From NCBI GenBank assembly GCA_964523795.1, contig CAZGAO010000002.1, forward strand, positions 67,188 through 131,187: a stretch of DNA of 64,000 nt. The letters run 5' to 3'. Position numbers and translations under genes: made by a program. Position 1 is the first letter of the stretch, and the number at the start of each line of letters is the position of its first letter. Below, one piece after another: positions 62,317 through 64,000 of this stretch. This stretch comes from SABY01 sp964523795. Lineage in GTDB: Bacteria; Bacteroidota; Bacteroidia; Bacteroidales; 4484-276. The notes beneath the pieces were generated by a model, which worked only from the letters and a program-made list of their open reading frames with translations, was not told the origin of the DNA and searched no databases.

Positions 62317-63621
62317 ATGGCAAACATACTTGCAATTGTAGGCAGACCCAATGTGGGCAAATCAACACTCTTCAACAGGCTTACCGGCCAGCGGCAGGCT
62401 ATCGTTGAGCAAACCAGTGGCGTTACCCGCGACAGGCACTATGGCAAAAGCGACTGGAACGGAAAGGAGTTTTCGGTAATCGACACCGGCGGCTATGTGG
62501 TTGGCTCCGATGATATCTTCGAGGGCGAAATACGCAAGCAGGTGGATTTGGCCGTAGCTGAGGCTGATGTGATAATGCTGGTGGTGGATGCGCGCGAAGG
62601 TCTCTCGGCTCTCGATGAAGATGTTGCCCTGGTCTTGCGCCGCTCAGCTAAGCCCGTTTTTGTGGCCGTCAACAAGGTGGATACTTCCAAAAATATCCAC
62701 GATGTGGGCGAGTTTTACAGCATGGGTCTGGAGCACCTTTTCCCTATTTCGGCCATCAACGGTAGTGGAACCGGTGATTTGCTGGATGAAGTGGTGAAAC
62801 ACTTCGAGTTAGAAACAGCGGAGATAGATGATGACTTGCCCAAATTTGCCGTAGTAGGTCGCCCCAACGTAGGGAAATCTTCGCTCATTAATGCCCTTTC
62901 GGGGATAGATCGAAATATTGTTACCGATATCCCCGGCACTACGCGCGATTCGATAAACACCTTGTACAAGGGTTTTGGCTTCGAGTTTTATCTGGTGGAT
63001 ACCGCCGGCCTGCGCAAAAAGAACAAGGTCTATGAAAATATCGAGTTTTATTCGGTGATGCGCTCCATTCGTGCCATCGAAAACAGCGATGTGTGCATCC
63101 TGATGATTGATGCCACCCAGGGATTTGAGGCGCAGGATTTGAACATTCTGCATCTGATCGAGAAAAACCGGAAAGCCGTGGTTTTTGTCGTTAATAAATG
63201 GGATCTCGTAGAAAAAGAATCGAACACACATAAAAATATAGAAGAGGAAATTCGTAAGAAAACGGCTCCCTTTGTTGACTTCGAGATTATTTTTACATCG
63301 GTGGTCAACAAGCAGCGTATCCACAAAACCCTGGAGGCAGCACACGAAGCTTTTCAGAGCAAGAGCCGCAAAATATCTACCTCCAAGCTCAACGAGGTAA
63401 TGCTTCCTATTATTAATAACTATCCTCCCCCGATGGTTAAAGGCAAATATGTTAAGATTAAATTCATAACCCAGTTGCCTACACGCTTTCCTGCCATTGC
63501 ATTTTACTGCAACATGCCGCAATATGTAAAAGAGCCTTATTATCGTTTTATCGAAAATAAGCTCCGCGAAAATTTCAACTTCCGGGGCATGCCTGTCCAG
63601 GTTTATTTCAGGAAGAAATAA
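62317..63621 (+). CDS. der: GTPase Der (EngA)
   Basis: 434 residues, two GTPase domains in tandem plus a KH-like C-terminus, unique to Der. Domain 1: GRPNVGKSTLFN, DTGGY, NKVD. Domain 2: GRPNVGKSSLIN, DTAGLRKK, NKWD. It acts in 50S subunit assembly. It is preceded by the tRNA terminator, so it should have its own promoter in the short gap at 62284-62316. Confidence 0.97.
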   Translation: MANILAIVGRPNVGKSTLFNRLTGQRQAIVEQTSGVTRDRHYGKSDWNGKEFSVIDTGGYVVGSDDIFEGEIRKQVDLAVAEADVIMLVVDAREGLSALDEDVALVLRRSAKPVFVAVNKVDTSKNIHDVGEFYSMGLEHLFPISAINGSGTGDLLDEVVKHFELETAEIDDDLPKFAVVGRPNVGKSSLINALSGIDRNIVTDIPGTTRDSINTLYKGFGFEFYLVDTAGLRKKNKVYENIEFYSVMRSIRAIENSDVCILMIDATQGFEAQDLNILHLIEKNRKAVVFVVNKWDLVEKESNTHKNIEEEIRKKTAPFVDFEIIFTSVVNKQRIHKTLEAAHEAFQSKSRKISTSKLNEVMLPIINNYPPPMVKGKYVKIKFITQLPTRFPAIAFYCNMPQYVKEPYYRFIENKLRENFNFRGMPVQVYFRKK

Positions 63622-63844
63622 TTGCGTTAAGCACCAAGCATTTTCCCTTCGATTAGTTTTTGCTCCTGTTGAACACTTTAAGTATTGGCTTGTTTATTCT
63701 TCGCCATAAGCGAAAAGGGCTCGCCATGTAAATCATATACTTTTCAAGGCCAAAAAAATCACTTCTCTTGCGTTGTACGATTATATTTTCTGATCGTAAA
63801 TCACCTAACTTATTTACTTACAGAGCATATTTAATTTTAGATAA
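63622..63844. other. Intergenic region after der
   Basis: AT-rich bases with no supportable gene. A small hairpin TTCGC-CATAA-GCGAA lies near 63700-63714. Confidence 0.55.
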
Positions 63845-63970
63845 ACAAGAAATTGTATCTTGAGATTAGTTATGAGCTATGACATTATTACAAAGGGTCA
63901 TAGTGGGAAAATCAAAGTGGAAACCCGACAAAGTCAGGGTTCAGCATTCATCATTGTATTACCGGTATAA
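63845..63970 (+). pseudogene. Histidine-kinase C-terminal fragment
   Basis: An open stretch of about 41 codons after a TAA at 63842-63844. It reads ILRLVMSYDIITKGHSGKIK, then VETRQSQGSAFIIVLPV and a stop. This is the last helix-strand part of a HATPase domain (compare GLGLS.SYDI..KGHGG...V.S..G.GS.F...LP). The glycine-rich G2 box has decayed to ILRLVMS and the catalytic parts are absent upstream, so it is a leftover, not a functional kinase. Confidence 0.7.
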
Positions 63971-64000
63971 TTATTTCAAATATGAGAAATTCAGAAATAG

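Noticed and set aside
63982..64000. Start of a further gene (MRNSEI)
   Set aside because: Only 19 bases before the window ends; not testable.

Overview
The window reads as a chromosomal segment of an anaerobic member of the Bacteroidota (Bacteroidales-like), probably from a draft or metagenome assembly because it contains a 100-N scaffold gap. Evidence: several secreted proteins end in type IX secretion (T9SS) type A sorting domains, many promoters fit the Bacteroidota pattern TTG-N18/19-TAnnTTTG, and there is a long pyruvate:ferredoxin oxidoreductase. I see no complete transposase, phage or CRISPR array.

Layout. 1-7.9 kb is signal transduction: a truncated membrane sensor, a Sfp-type phosphopantetheinyl transferase and two hybrid histidine kinases. 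Between the kinases lies a zeta-toxin-like gene broken by a nonsense codon, with its small partner, bracketed by two short-word repeat arrays. 7.9-11.3 kb is the translation cluster thrS-infC-rpmI-rplT, where infC probably starts at AUA. 11.3-14.0 kb is repeat-rich: nested palindromes and two copies of a three-hairpin MITE-like element around a cohesin-like secreted protein. 14.0-32.0 kb holds three related, very large T9SS surface proteins built from disulfide-type Ig/PKD-like repeats and from two further modules shared between them. The third is split by the N gap, but the flanks join in frame. 32.1-37.7 kb is housekeeping: a coiled-coil membrane protein, a thioredoxin-like protein, panC-panD, a flippase-like membrane protein, a heptose-1-phosphate adenylyltransferase and radA. 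37.9-41.5 kb is nifJ. 41.7-46.3 kb has a third MITE-like element, two tandem beta-propeller-like T9SS proteins and a T9SS-tailed protein without a signal peptide. 46.6-48.1 kb has a DHOD-like flavoprotein and a small coiled-coil protein. 48.5-58.3 kb is a probable co-directional transcription unit: a C25 (gingipain-like) peptidase homologue, then pgsB-pgsC-pgsW for poly-gamma-glutamate, then a secreted protein, an outer-membrane-barrel-like protein and a seven-bladed LVIVD lipoprotein. After a dense inverted short-repeat array come a membrane acyltransferase and a two-repeat lipoprotein. The right end has era, a tandem 117-bp repeat carrying the 5' end of the adjacent initiator tRNA gene, the tRNA itself, der and a histidine-kinase tail fragment.

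How the parts may work together. The most system-like stretch is 48.5-58.3 kb: cytoplasmic-membrane polyglutamate synthase parts (PgsB, PgsC, PgsW) run together with periplasmic, outer-membrane and lipoprotein genes of no recognised family, which suggests a didermal route for making and exporting an anionic polypeptide. The 14-32 kb group looks like modular cell-surface adhesins or scaffolds that recombine modules among themselves.
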